A stretch of DNA of 64,000 nucleotides from JACVRW01 sp963814095 (GTDB taxonomy: Bacteria > Actinomycetota > Thermoleophilia > Solirubrobacterales > Thermoleophilaceae), in contig CAWFBT010000005.1 of assembly GCA_963814095.1 (NCBI GenBank), positions 124,001 through 188,000 of the forward strand, given 5' to 3'. Each line of letters begins with the position of its first letter. The first letter of the stretch is position 1. The notes under the pieces are model-generated. The model was not told the DNA's origin. It saw only the letters and a program-made list of their open reading frames with translations, and made no database searches. This document shows positions 55,772-64,000 of this stretch, piece after piece. A program made the position numbers and the translations under genes.

Positions 55772-56380
55772 CTAATCCAGGAAGTTGCGCAGCAGCTCTT
55801 TGCCGTGCGGCGTCAGCACCGACTCCGGGTGGAACTGGACGCCCTCGAGCGGCAGCTCGCGGTGGCGCAGGCCCATGATCACATCGCCCGCGCGGGCAGA
55901 GACCTCGAGCTCGTCTGGGAGCCCGTCGGGCCGTACGACGAGCGAGTGGTAGCGACCGACCACGAGCGGTGATTCGAGGCCGCCGTAGATCGTCCTGCCG
56001 TCGTGCTCGGCCACAGCGGTCTTGCCGTGCACGGGCTCGCCGCGCACCACGATGCCGCCGAACTCCGCAGCAAGCGCCTGATGGCCGAGGCAGACGCCCA
56101 GCACCGGCACGCCCGCCTCCGCGTACTGGCGGATCGCGCGCTTCGACAGCCCCGCCTCCTCGGGCGTGCAGGGACCGGGCGAGACGATCACGCGCTCGGG
56201 CTCTCGCTCGAGCAGCTCCCCCACGTCGTTGCGAATCACGTCGAGCTCGGCGCCGAGCTCGCCGAGGTACTGGACGAGGTTGTAGGTGAACGAGTCGTAG
56301 TTATCGATAATCAGGACCCGGGGGCTCACGCCCCCGGACCCCCGTGGCATCTGGCCGGTTGCCGTAGGCCCGTTCGTCAC
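55772..56380 (-). CDS. trpG: Anthranilate synthase component II (glutamine amidotransferase)
   Basis: 202 residues from GTG 56380 (GTGA overlap with trpE), or 185 from an in-frame GTG at 56329. IIDNYDSFTYNLVQYLGELG, here IIDNYDSFTYNL, catalytic Cys in VLGVCLGHQAL, His/Glu in GVQFHPESVLTPHG, and SPGPCTPEEAG. Supplies ammonia from glutamine to TrpE; may also serve para-aminobenzoate synthesis. The second GTG sits in the loop of an 8-bp hairpin (56318-56337). Confidence 0.95.
   Translation of the reverse strand: MTNGPTATGQMPRGSGGVSPRVLIIDNYDSFTYNLVQYLGELGAELDVIRNDVGELLEREPERVIVSPGPCTPEEAGLSKRAIRQYAEAGVPVLGVCLGHQALAAEFGGIVVRGEPVHGKTAVAEHDGRTIYGGLESPLVVGRYHSLVVRPDGLPDELEVSARAGDVIMGLRHRELPLEGVQFHPESVLTPHGKELLRNFLD
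56318..56337 (-). promoter_or_regulatory. Hairpin with in-frame GTG in its loop near the trpG start
   Basis: CCGGGGGC-TCAC-GCCCCCGG, perfect 8-bp arms. On the minus strand the loop is GTGA, and that GTG (56329) is the alternate trpG start. Folding could block or tune the second start. Confidence 0.4.
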
Positions 56381-57834
56381 GCCCAATCCCCCTGCTCGCA
56401 GGCGAGCCGGATCGCGTCCATCACCGCGCCCGCCTTCGCCTCGATCTCGCGCACCTCGTAGTCGGGCTCCGAGTCGGCCACTATCCCGCCGCCCGCCTGG
56501 ACGTGGACGCTGCCGTCCTTGACGAGCGCCGAGCGGATGTAGATGCAGGTATCGAGCTCGCCCGTGTAGGAGAGGTAGCCGACCGCGCCGCCGTAGGGGC
56601 CGCGGCCGCTCGGCTCGAGCTCGTCGATGATCTGCATGGCCCGGATCTTCGGCGCCCCGGAGAGCGTGCCCGCCGGCAGCGACGCGCGCAGCGCATCCAT
56701 CGGCGACACGCCCTCGAGCAGCGTGCCCGAGACCGCCGAGACGATGTGCATCAGGTGCGAGTAGGTCTCTACCGCCATCAGCTCGTCGACCTTGACGCTG
56801 CCGTACTCGCAGACGCGGCCGAGGTCGTTGCGGCCGAGGTCGACGAGCATCACGTGCTCGGCGCGCTCCTTGGGGTCCTCGAGCAGCTCGCGCGCCCGCT
56901 GCAGGTCCTCCTCGGTCGTGCCGGCGCGCGGGCGCGTACCCGCGATCGGGCGCTGCTCGACCTGCCGGCCGCTGACCTTGACGAGCGACTCCGGTGACGC
57001 GCCCGCGATCTCGAAGTCCTCGAAGTCGAGGAAGTACATGTACGGGCTCGGGTTGATCGCGCGCAGGCCGCGGTAGATCGAGAACGCGTCGACCGGGCAG
57101 TTCGCCGTCCAGCGCTGGCTCGGGACCACCTGGTAGACGTCGCCCGCGCGGATGTACTCCTTGCACCGCTCGACGGCCGAGGCGTAGCCGCCCGGGCCCA
57201 GGTTCGCGTAGAACTCGGGCGCGTCGCGCTTGCCGCGGCCGGTGAGCGGAACCGGCTCGCGCAACCGCTCGCGCACCTCGGCGATCGTCGCGGCGGCCTC
57301 CTCGTAGGCGCGCTCGACGTCGCCCTCGGTGACGACGTTGGCGAGCACCGTGAGCTCGTGGCGCAGGTGGTCGAAGGCGAGCAGGACGTCGGTGACCATC
57401 ACGGCCAGCTCCGGGACGCCGGTGTCGTCGGCGCCCCCGACGCCGACGCTCGGCTCAAAGGTCCGCACGAGGTCGTAGCCGAACATCCCGACCGCGCCGC
57501 CGGCGAACGGAGGCAGCCCGTCCAGCTGCGCGATGCGGTCGCGCTCGAGCGCGTCGGTCACGAGTGAGTAGGGGTCGGGGTGCTCGCCGCGGCCGACCGT
57601 GATCACGGTGCGGGGCCGCAGCCCGAGGAACGACCAGCGCCCCACCCGCTGGCCCTGGTCCGCGGACTCGAGCAGGAACGAGGGGCCGTCGCCGCGCAGC
57701 TTCAGGTAGGCGGACACCGGCGTCTCGCAGTCGGCGATGAAGGTGTGGCGCAGCGGCACGAGCGTGTGCTCGCGCGCCAGCGCCCGCACCTCGTCGAGCG
57801 AGGGCGTCAGCTCGAGGTCAACGGCGACGCTCAC
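56377..57834 (-). CDS. trpE: Anthranilate synthase component I
   Basis: 485 residues from GTG 57834, which overlaps hisIE by 17 bases. N-terminal LLESADQGQRVGRWSFLG (the LLES feedback region that binds tryptophan), chorismate-binding motifs PIAGTRPRAGTTEED, DLGRNDLGRV, SPMDALRASLPAGTLSGAPK and GGAVGYLSYTGELD. Makes anthranilate from chorismate with TrpG. Start of the trp set. Confidence 0.96.
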   Translation of the reverse strand: MSVAVDLELTPSLDEVRALAREHTLVPLRHTFIADCETPVSAYLKLRGDGPSFLLESADQGQRVGRWSFLGLRPRTVITVGRGEHPDPYSLVTDALERDRIAQLDGLPPFAGGAVGMFGYDLVRTFEPSVGVGGADDTGVPELAVMVTDVLLAFDHLRHELTVLANVVTEGDVERAYEEAAATIAEVRERLREPVPLTGRGKRDAPEFYANLGPGGYASAVERCKEYIRAGDVYQVVPSQRWTANCPVDAFSIYRGLRAINPSPYMYFLDFEDFEIAGASPESLVKVSGRQVEQRPIAGTRPRAGTTEEDLQRARELLEDPKERAEHVMLVDLGRNDLGRVCEYGSVKVDELMAVETYSHLMHIVSAVSGTLLEGVSPMDALRASLPAGTLSGAPKIRAMQIIDELEPSGRGPYGGAVGYLSYTGELDTCIYIRSALVKDGSVHVQAGGGIVADSEPDYEVREIEAKAGAVMDAIRLACEQGDWA

Positions 57835-58390
57835 CGAGCACCTCGTATGCGTCCGCGAGCGACAACCCGCGCGAGGCGAGCAGCACGGTCAGGTGATAGA
57901 GGACGTCGGCGGCCTCCTCCGCGACGCGCTCGTCGGACTCCTCGCGCGCCGCGCGCGCCACCTCCTCCGCCTCCTCCTCGACCTTGACGCCGATCTGGGC
58001 GGGCTCCGCCAGCAGCCGCGCGGTGTAGCTCTCGGCCGGGTCGGCCGTGCGCCGCTCGCCGATCGTGCGCTCGAGCGCCGGCAGCGCCTCGGCCGGCTGC
58101 AGGCCCATGTCCCCGCGGTGGAAGCAGGTGCGCTCGCCCGTGTGGCAGGCGGGACCGGCGGGCTCGACAAGGGCGACCCAGGCGTCCGCGTCGCAGTCGT
58201 AGCGAAGCGCCTTCAGCCTCTGGACGTTCCCGGAGGTCGCGCCCTTGTGCCAGAGCTCCTGGCGCGAGCGCGACCAGAACCACATCTCGCCGGTCTCGCG
58301 AGTGCGCGCGAGCGACTCCTCGTTCACGTACGCGAGCGTCAGCACCTCGCCGGTGCGCGCGTCCTGAACTATGCAGGGCAGCAACTCCAC
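57818..58390 (-). CDS. hisIE: Bifunctional phosphoribosyl-AMP cyclohydrolase/phosphoribosyl-ATP pyrophosphatase
   Basis: 190 residues from GTG 58390. HisI half 1-100: MWFWSRSRQELWHKGATSGN, with Zn ligands in CDADAW and CHTGERTCF. HisE half from about 103: IGVKVEEEAEEVARAA and EEAADVLYHLTVLLA hold the acidic Mg sites. Steps two and three of histidine synthesis. No other his gene is near; it leads directly into trpE. Confidence 0.95.
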   Translation of the reverse strand: MELLPCIVQDARTGEVLTLAYVNEESLARTRETGEMWFWSRSRQELWHKGATSGNVQRLKALRYDCDADAWVALVEPAGPACHTGERTCFHRGDMGLQPAEALPALERTIGERRTADPAESYTARLLAEPAQIGVKVEEEAEEVARAAREESDERVAEEAADVLYHLTVLLASRGLSLADAYEVLGERRR

Positions 58391-58421
58391 CGCTTGATTA
58401 TGGCCAGAGCCCGTGCGCCGC

Positions 58422-59198
58422 TCACGGGTCGAGCCGGCCGAGCGGGATCTTCAGGAACTCGTGAACCACCCCGATCTCGTCGAAGCCGAGCCTCCTGTAG
58501 AGCTGCTGCGGCCAGTCGTTCGCGTCGGTCAGCAGGAACACGGGGCTGCGCCCGGCAGCGTGGGCGTGCCCGCTCGCCGCGAGCACGGCCGCGCTCGCGT
58601 GGCCGCGACCGCGTCGCGCCTCGACCGTGCCCACCTCGTCGACCTGAGCCAGCTCGGCGTCCATGTACAGGCGGCACGCGCAGGCGGGGTCCTCCGGCGG
58701 AGAGGCGAAGTCGCGCGCGTCGAGCGCGCGCCCGTAGCGATCGTCCATTCCCGCGAGCTGGCGCACGGCGGCGGCCTGCCAGCCGAACGGCTGCTCACGC
58801 CGGAATGCGGCGAGCGCGGCGGCCCCGACGGCACGCTCGACCTCGCCGCCGCCCGCGACGCCGCGCTCCGGTGCGCGGCCCTGCACCATCACGAGCAGGC
58901 GGAATACGTTCCAGCCCCGGCGCTCCAGCACCGGCGCGAGCCGCTCGCCCAGTGCCCGGTCCTGGACGACGAGCTTGCGGTGGGCAAACCCGCGCTGGAT
59001 CTCATCGGCCTCGCGCGTGAGCTCGCCTGCATCGGCCTCCGGGTCGTCGACGTGGATCGCGTTCAGCTGCCAGACGAGCGGCAGCGTCGGCGTGAGCATC
59101 GCTACGCCGTGCGCGGTGGGCAGCACCTCGTCGCAGACGGCCTCCTCGGTGCGGCGCAGGAAGCGGAGGATCTGGTCGAGCTCGCCGTCGGCGCTCAT
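58422..59198 (-). CDS. GNAT family N-acetyltransferase
   Basis: 258 residues from ATG 59198, overlapping the era stop (ATGA). The acetyl-CoA-binding region is the C-terminal third: VDEVGTVEARRGRGHASAAVL with the RGRGHA pyrophosphate loop, then DANDWPQQLYRRLGF. The N-terminal part (about 1-120) is a diverged second GNAT half. Acceptor unknown. Coupled to era. Confidence 0.9.
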   Translation of the reverse strand: MSADGELDQILRFLRRTEEAVCDEVLPTAHGVAMLTPTLPLVWQLNAIHVDDPEADAGELTREADEIQRGFAHRKLVVQDRALGERLAPVLERRGWNVFRLLVMVQGRAPERGVAGGGEVERAVGAAALAAFRREQPFGWQAAAVRQLAGMDDRYGRALDARDFASPPEDPACACRLYMDAELAQVDEVGTVEARRGRGHASAAVLAASGHAHAAGRSPVFLLTDANDWPQQLYRRLGFDEIGVVHEFLKIPLGRLDP

Positions 59199-60076
59199 TC
59201 GATTCCGAGCCGGTCGAGCAGGCCCTCGTCGCGGCGCCAGCCCTTGCGAACGCGCACGTTCAGGTCCAGGTGGACGCGGCGCCCGAGCATCGATTCGATC
59301 TCCTTGCGCGAGGCGGTTCCGACCGCCTTGACCATGCGCCCCTCGCGACCAACCAGGATCGCCTTCTGCGACTCGGTCTCCGCCCATACGCGGGCGCGCA
59401 CGACGAGCAGGCCGTCGTCGCGCTCCTCGAGCTCGTCGATCTCCACCTCGACCGAGTGCGGCAGCTCCTCGCGAGTGCGCCGCAGCACCTGCTCTCGCAC
59501 CAGCTCGGCGATCCGCACCTCCAGCGCGAGATCGCTCTTGTCGTCCGGGGGATAGAGGAAGGGACCCTCGGGGAGCGGCTCGAGGAGACCGGCGACGAGC
59601 TGGTCGACGCCGGCGCCGCTGAGGGCGCTGATGGGGTAGATCTCGCCCGGCACGCCGAGGTCGGCCGCCGCCTGCAGGGCGGCGACCGTACGCGGCTGGT
59701 CGAGCCGGTCGACCTTGTTCAGCGCCGTGACGCAGGGCAGGCCGGCGTTCCGGATGGCGTGCGCGATGAAGCGATCGCCCGCCCCGATCTCCTGCTCCCC
59801 GTTCAGGACGAAGAGGACGGCGTCGGCGTCCTTGAGGGAGCGCTCGACGCGGCGCTGCATGCGCTCCGTGAGCGCATCGCGCGGGCGCTGCACGCCGGGC
59901 AGGTCGACCAGCACGAGCTGCCAGTCCGGGCCGGTCGCGATGCCGCGGATCTCGCGGCGGGTCGTCTGCGGCTTGTCGGAGACGATCGCCACCTTGCCGC
60001 CGACGATCTGGTTCACGAGCGTCGACTTGCCGGCATTGGGGCGACCTGCCAGCGCGACGAACCCCGAGCGTGTCAC
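59195..60076 (-). CDS. era: GTPase Era
   Basis: 293 residues from GTG 60076 (GTGA overlap with ybeY). G1 GRPNAGKSTLVN, G2 TTRREI, G3 DLPGVQ, G4 NKVD, then the C-terminal KH domain (SQKAILVGREGRMVKAVG). G3 reads DLPG rather than the common DTPG. Binds 16S rRNA and assists 30S assembly. Confidence 0.96.
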   Translation of the reverse strand: MTRSGFVALAGRPNAGKSTLVNQIVGGKVAIVSDKPQTTRREIRGIATGPDWQLVLVDLPGVQRPRDALTERMQRRVERSLKDADAVLFVLNGEQEIGAGDRFIAHAIRNAGLPCVTALNKVDRLDQPRTVAALQAAADLGVPGEIYPISALSGAGVDQLVAGLLEPLPEGPFLYPPDDKSDLALEVRIAELVREQVLRRTREELPHSVEVEIDELEERDDGLLVVRARVWAETESQKAILVGREGRMVKAVGTASRKEIESMLGRRVHLDLNVRVRKGWRRDEGLLDRLGIE

Positions 60077-60444
60077 AGCAGCTCCATGACGCGATCCTGG
60101 AGCGAGAGCATCTCGCCCGAGTCGGTCTCGTGGTCGTAGCCGCACAGGTGCAGCACGCCGTGGACCACGGCCTCCTGCAGGTCGCGCGCGTACTCGGGGC
60201 AGATCACGACGTCGCCCAGCTCGCGTGGCCCGGCGGCGGGCCCGTCCTCGTCGACGGGGAACGAGAGCACGTCGGTCGGGCGGTCGCGGCCGCGATGCTC
60301 GCGGTTGAGCTCGCGGATCCGCTCCGCGTCGACGAGCTCCAGGGCGATATGGCCGTCGACCACGCCCGCGGCGCGCAGCGTGGCCTCGGCGGCGTGCCGG
60401 AGCGCGCTCTCGCGGGGCCCGGCCCCGATCACCTCGATGTCCAT
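60073..60444 (-). CDS. ybeY: Endoribonuclease YbeY (rRNA maturation)
   Basis: 123 residues from ATG 60444. The zinc motif HGVLHLCGYDH (three His) and the LNREHRGRDRPTDVLSFP region are diagnostic. Helps 16S rRNA 3' processing and ribosome quality control. Standard neighbour of phoH and era. Confidence 0.95.
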   Translation of the reverse strand: MDIEVIGAGPRESALRHAAEATLRAAGVVDGHIALELVDAERIRELNREHRGRDRPTDVLSFPVDEDGPAAGPRELGDVVICPEYARDLQEAVVHGVLHLCGYDHETDSGEMLSLQDRVMELL

Positions 60445-60449
60445 ACGGG

Positions 60450-61427
<978 letters not shown>

Positions 61428-61428
<1 letters not shown>

Positions 61429-61859
61429 TACGAAGTCAGCTTCTCCTTGACCGCCGCGCTCACGCGCTTGCCGTCGGCGCGGCCCTTGACCTTCGGCATC
61501 ACGAGCGCCATCACCTTGCCCATCTCCTTCTGCGACGAGGCGCCGGACTCGGCCACCGCGTCACCCACGATCGCGCCGAGCTCCTCGTCGGACACCTGCT
61601 CGGGCAGGTACGACGTGATGATCTCCGCTTCGCGCTCCTCCGCGGCCGCCCGGTCGTCGCGGCCGCCGTCGCGATAGGCCTCGGCCGCCTCGAGCCGGCG
61701 CTTGCGCTCGCGCTGGAGCACGTCGACGTCGTCGCCGCCGTTCTCCTTGGCGGCGCGCTGAAGCTCGTTGGCGATCAGACGCAGAGCGTGCACCCGCTCC
61801 TTTTCGCCCGCCTTCATGGCGCTCTTCACGTCATGCTGAACCTGCTCGAGGACTGACAC
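61428..61859 (-). CDS. GatB/YqeY domain-containing protein
   Basis: 143 residues from GTG 61859. VQHDVKSAMKAGEKERVHALRLI (in part MKAGEKERVHALRL), EAEIITSYLPEQVSDEEL and SQKEMGKVMALVMPKVKGRADGK (in part KEMGKVMALVMPKVKG) match YqeY. The fold resembles the tRNA-binding tail of GatB; its role is uncertain. One-base overlap with the phoH-like gene start. Confidence 0.95.
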
Positions 61860-61901
61860 CCACTCAGAGTGTAGGAGGGCCGAGGGATCGCAGGCGAGAA
61901 G

Positions 61902-62561
61902 ATTCGGATAGCCACGTTCGACTGCTACGGCACGCTAATCGACTGGGAGGGTGGCGCCGCGGCCTTCCTGTACGAGCTGGCGCGCCGGCATGAGCCCGAT
62001 CCGCCACCCGGCCGCGAGCTGCGCGAGCGCTGGGAGGAGCTGCAGTTCGAGCGGCTGCAGGGCGACTACGCGGTCTACCGGGACGTGCTGGCCGACTCGC
62101 TCTCGGAATGGGCGGAAGAGCGCGGCTACAGCTGGGACGACGGGGACGGGGAGTCGCTCGCCCGCGCGATGGAGAGCTGGCAGCCGTTCCCCGACACTGT
62201 CCCCGCCCTGCGGGCGGCGAGGGAGGCCGGGCTCGGGCTGTGGATCATCTCGAACACCGACCGCGCGATCATCGAGCACACGCTCCGCCACCTCGAGGTC
62301 GAGTTCGACGGCGTGACGGTGGCCGAGGATGTGGGCGCCTACAAGCCCGCACGCCCGCCCTTCGACAAGGCGCTGGCTGACATGGCCGTCTCGCCCGAAG
62401 CGGTCCTGCACGTCGCCTTCGGCTTCAAGTACGACATCGCCACGGCGCAGCAGCTCGGTCTCCGTACCGCCTGGGTCAACCGCCACCGCGAGCCGGCGCC
62501 GGGCCCCGAGCGGCCCGACTTCGAGTGGAGCGACCTCTGGCCGCTCGCGGGCGTCGCCTGA
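61902..62561 (+). CDS. HAD family hydrolase without a canonical start
   Basis: About 219 residues. Motif I TFDCYGTLIDW (nucleophile Asp), motif II ISNTDR, the K in AYKPARPPF, and VAFGFKYDIATAQQLG as motif IV. Between the in-frame stop at 61872 and the conserved start there is no ATG, GTG or TTG; ATT 61902 (or ATC) is the closest, otherwise an indel has hidden the start. Resembles haloacid dehalogenase-like phosphatases. Three bases before the next HAD gene. Confidence 0.8.
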   Translation: MRIATFDCYGTLIDWEGGAAAFLYELARRHEPDPPPGRELRERWEELQFERLQGDYAVYRDVLADSLSEWAEERGYSWDDGDGESLARAMESWQPFPDTVPALRAAREAGLGLWIISNTDRAIIEHTLRHLEVEFDGVTVAEDVGAYKPARPPFDKALADMAVSPEAVLHVAFGFKYDIATAQQLGLRTAWVNRHREPAPGPERPDFEWSDLWPLAGVA

Positions 62562-62564
62562 GCG

Positions 62565-63224
62565 ATGGGCGCGCCCGCGGTGGTCATCTTCGACGTGAAC
62601 GAGACGCTGTCCGACCTCACGCCGCTCGCCGCCCGCTTCGAGGAGGCCGGCGCGCCCTCCGAGCTGCTCGGCACCTGGTTCGCGGCGACGCTGCGCGACG
62701 GCATCGCGCTTGCCGCGAGCGGCTCCTACGCGGACTTCCGCGACGTCGGCCGCGCCAACCTGCTCCAGCTGCTGCCCACCGCCACCGCGGAGGCTGCCGA
62801 GCACGTGCTCGACGGCTTCGCCGCGCTGCCGGTGCACCCGGACGTCCCTCACGGTCTGCAAGTCCTGCGCGACGCACGTATCCGCATCGCAACACTCACG
62901 AACGGCACGACGCAGATCGCTCGCGCGCTGCTCGAGCGCGCCGGTCTGGAAGAGCTGGTCGAGCAGCATCTGGACGTCTCCGACGTGCGCCGCTGGAAGC
63001 CCGCGCCGGATCCCTACCTGTACGCCTGCGGCGAGCTCGGCGTCGAGCCCGCGCAGGCCGCTCTGCTCGCCGTGCACCCGTGGGACGTCCACGGCGCGCG
63101 GCGCGCCGGCCTCCATGGTGCCTGGCTTGACCGCCAGGGCCTCCCGTACCCCGAGGTCTTCGAGCCGCCCGACTGGAGCGGTCGCGACCTGCCGTCACTC
63201 GCGCGCGCCGTGGCCGCGGGCTAG
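62565..63224 (+). CDS. Haloacid dehalogenase type II family hydrolase
   Basis: 219 residues from ATG 62565. IFDVNETLSDL (motif I with Asp), TLTNGTTQIARALLERAGL (motif II), VRRWKPAPDPYLYA (motif III Lys) and LAVHPWDVHGARRAGLHGAWLDR (in part AVHPWDVHGARRAGL) as motif IV match the L-2-haloacid dehalogenase group. It may act on haloacids or as a phosphatase. Paired with the preceding HAD gene; end overlaps the convergent cyclase. Confidence 0.9.
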   Translation: MGAPAVVIFDVNETLSDLTPLAARFEEAGAPSELLGTWFAATLRDGIALAASGSYADFRDVGRANLLQLLPTATAEAAEHVLDGFAALPVHPDVPHGLQVLRDARIRIATLTNGTTQIARALLERAGLEELVEQHLDVSDVRRWKPAPDPYLYACGELGVEPAQAALLAVHPWDVHGARRAGLHGAWLDRQGLPYPEVFEPPDWSGRDLPSLARAVAAG

Positions 63225-63979
63225 GGGACGATTGCTACGACACGGGCCGGCGCGGCGCTCGCGCCCATGAGCCGGAGCGGGAAGCAGGCGACCTGGAAGC
63301 CGGTCGCGGGCAGCTCTCCCAGGTTGGCGAGCCGCTCGATCTGCGCGTACGGCAGGTCGGCCTGGTGTGCCGCCCAGAAGAGGCCGGGCTCGTCGCGCTC
63401 GAGCGCCTCCTGCGCCTGCAGATGGAGCGGGCCGTCCCAGCCCCAGGCGTCGATGCCCATCACCCGCACGCCGCGCTCGAACATCCAGGCGGTCGCGTCG
63501 CGGGTCACGCGCGGTCCGAGCGCGAGGTAGGACGGGTCGTCGAGCGCGGCGTCGCGCCCGGTACGGACGAGGACGATGTCGCGCTCGCCGAGCTCATGAC
63601 CGACCCGCTCGAGCTCCGCCTCGACGTCGGCGACGCCGATGCGCTCGCCGTCCTCCTTGGCAGTCATGTCGAGCACCACCCCGGGCCCGAGGAACCAGTC
63701 GAGCGGCAGCTCGTCGATCGTCTGCGCGGGCTCGCCGGCGATGCGCGAGTTGTAGTGCCACGGCGCGTCCACGTGCGTCGAGTTGTGCGTGCCGAAGCGG
63801 GTGAAGGTCTCGCTGGCCCAGCCCTCGGCGTTGCGGAGCAGGCGGGGCGGTACCCCGAGCAGCGTCTCGGCCTGCTTGGCGCCCTCCGCGTGGCCGGCGA
63901 ATTCGATGTCGGTGCGGAATGCGTCCGGCATCTCCGGCGGGCTCTGCCGGATCGGTGCCGAGAGGTCGACCAGCGGCAT
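63221..63979 (-). CDS. Cyclase family protein (metal-dependent hydrolase)
   Basis: 252 residues from ATG 63979. PLVDLSAPIRQSPPEMP, metal motif THNSTHVDAPWHY (all ligands present), RTGRDAALDD, VMGIDAWGWDGPLH and the ending FPLRLMGASAAPARVV. It is a fourth kynurenine-formamidase superfamily member in this window, the only one outside the catabolic operon. Substrate unknown. Confidence 0.9.
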   Translation of the reverse strand: MPLVDLSAPIRQSPPEMPDAFRTDIEFAGHAEGAKQAETLLGVPPRLLRNAEGWASETFTRFGTHNSTHVDAPWHYNSRIAGEPAQTIDELPLDWFLGPGVVLDMTAKEDGERIGVADVEAELERVGHELGERDIVLVRTGRDAALDDPSYLALGPRVTRDATAWMFERGVRVMGIDAWGWDGPLHLQAQEALERDEPGLFWAAHQADLPYAQIERLANLGELPATGFQVACFPLRLMGASAAPARVVAIVP

Positions 63980-64000
63980 CGGTCGAGGGTACCTGGACAG

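Overview
The window is very GC-rich, uses many GTG and TTG starts, and packs genes with 4-base GTGA/ATGA/TTGA overlaps. Together with F420-type oxidoreductase, CoxG-type, MoxR/DUF58/transglutaminase and actinobacterial-style secreted proteins, this points to a high-GC actinobacterium. My best guess is class Thermoleophilia (Gaiellales/Solirubrobacterales); that is inference, as no rRNA is present. I see no tRNA, rRNA, CRISPR array, insertion sequence or phage gene.

Layout. 1-3530 (+): partial PEP-mutase/isocitrate-lyase family gene, F420-type luciferase-like oxidoreductase, secreted amidohydrolase. 3535-8950 (-): MFS transporter, 2-oxoacid dehydrogenase E1 beta and alpha, and a secreted PKD-domain protein with a broken frame. 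8969-9906 (-): two small membrane proteins. 9916-24457 (-): a long run of catabolic genes, nearly all joined by stop/start overlaps. They encode a PEP-utilizing His-domain protein, a three-subunit molybdenum hydroxylase, a fumarylacetoacetase-family hydrolase, a small monooxygenase-like protein, three cyclase-family hydrolases (one fused to an HD domain), CoxG, a GntR regulator, an ATP-grasp PEP-synthase-like half, a zinc dehydrogenase, an MFS transporter and a beta-keto acid cleavage enzyme. A good sigma-70-like promoter with a 12-bp palindrome in its spacer lies upstream (24518-24546). 24576-28488: secreted protein, arylsulfatase, and a YdcZ-type DMT transporter whose 3' end is repeated as a fragment before the sulfatase. 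28485-35772: DNA polymerase I, M1 aminopeptidase, ACT-malic enzyme, TIGR01777 epimerase, small membrane protein. 35769-42500 (-): branched-chain amino acid type ABC importer (livF, G, M, H, K plus a second binding protein). 42540-45262: PPi-type phosphofructokinase, small genes, EamA transporter. 45392-58390 (-): hisIE, trpE, G, D, C, then a MoxR/DUF58/transglutaminase/HtrA block, then trpF-trpB and trpA. 58422-61859 (-): GNAT, era, ybeY, phoH-like, yqeY. 61902-63979: two HAD hydrolases and a further cyclase-family hydrolase.

How the genes work together. The 9.9-24.5 kb block looks like one regulated catabolic unit: uptake (MFS), hydroxylation by a Mo/FAD/2Fe-2S enzyme, phosphoryl activation by a PEP-synthase-like enzyme split over two distant genes, ring or C-C hydrolysis by cyclase and FAH proteins, then dehydrogenation and beta-keto acid cleavage. 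The substrate cannot be read from sequence. The trp genes make tryptophan from chorismate.

Data quality. At least 14 single-base frame breaks occur in otherwise well-conserved genes, including phoH-like, FAH, PEP-utilizing, sulfatase and M1 peptidase genes. They are too frequent and too spread out to be biological decay alone, so sequencing or assembly error is likely. Coordinates for those genes span the whole locus and the break positions are given.
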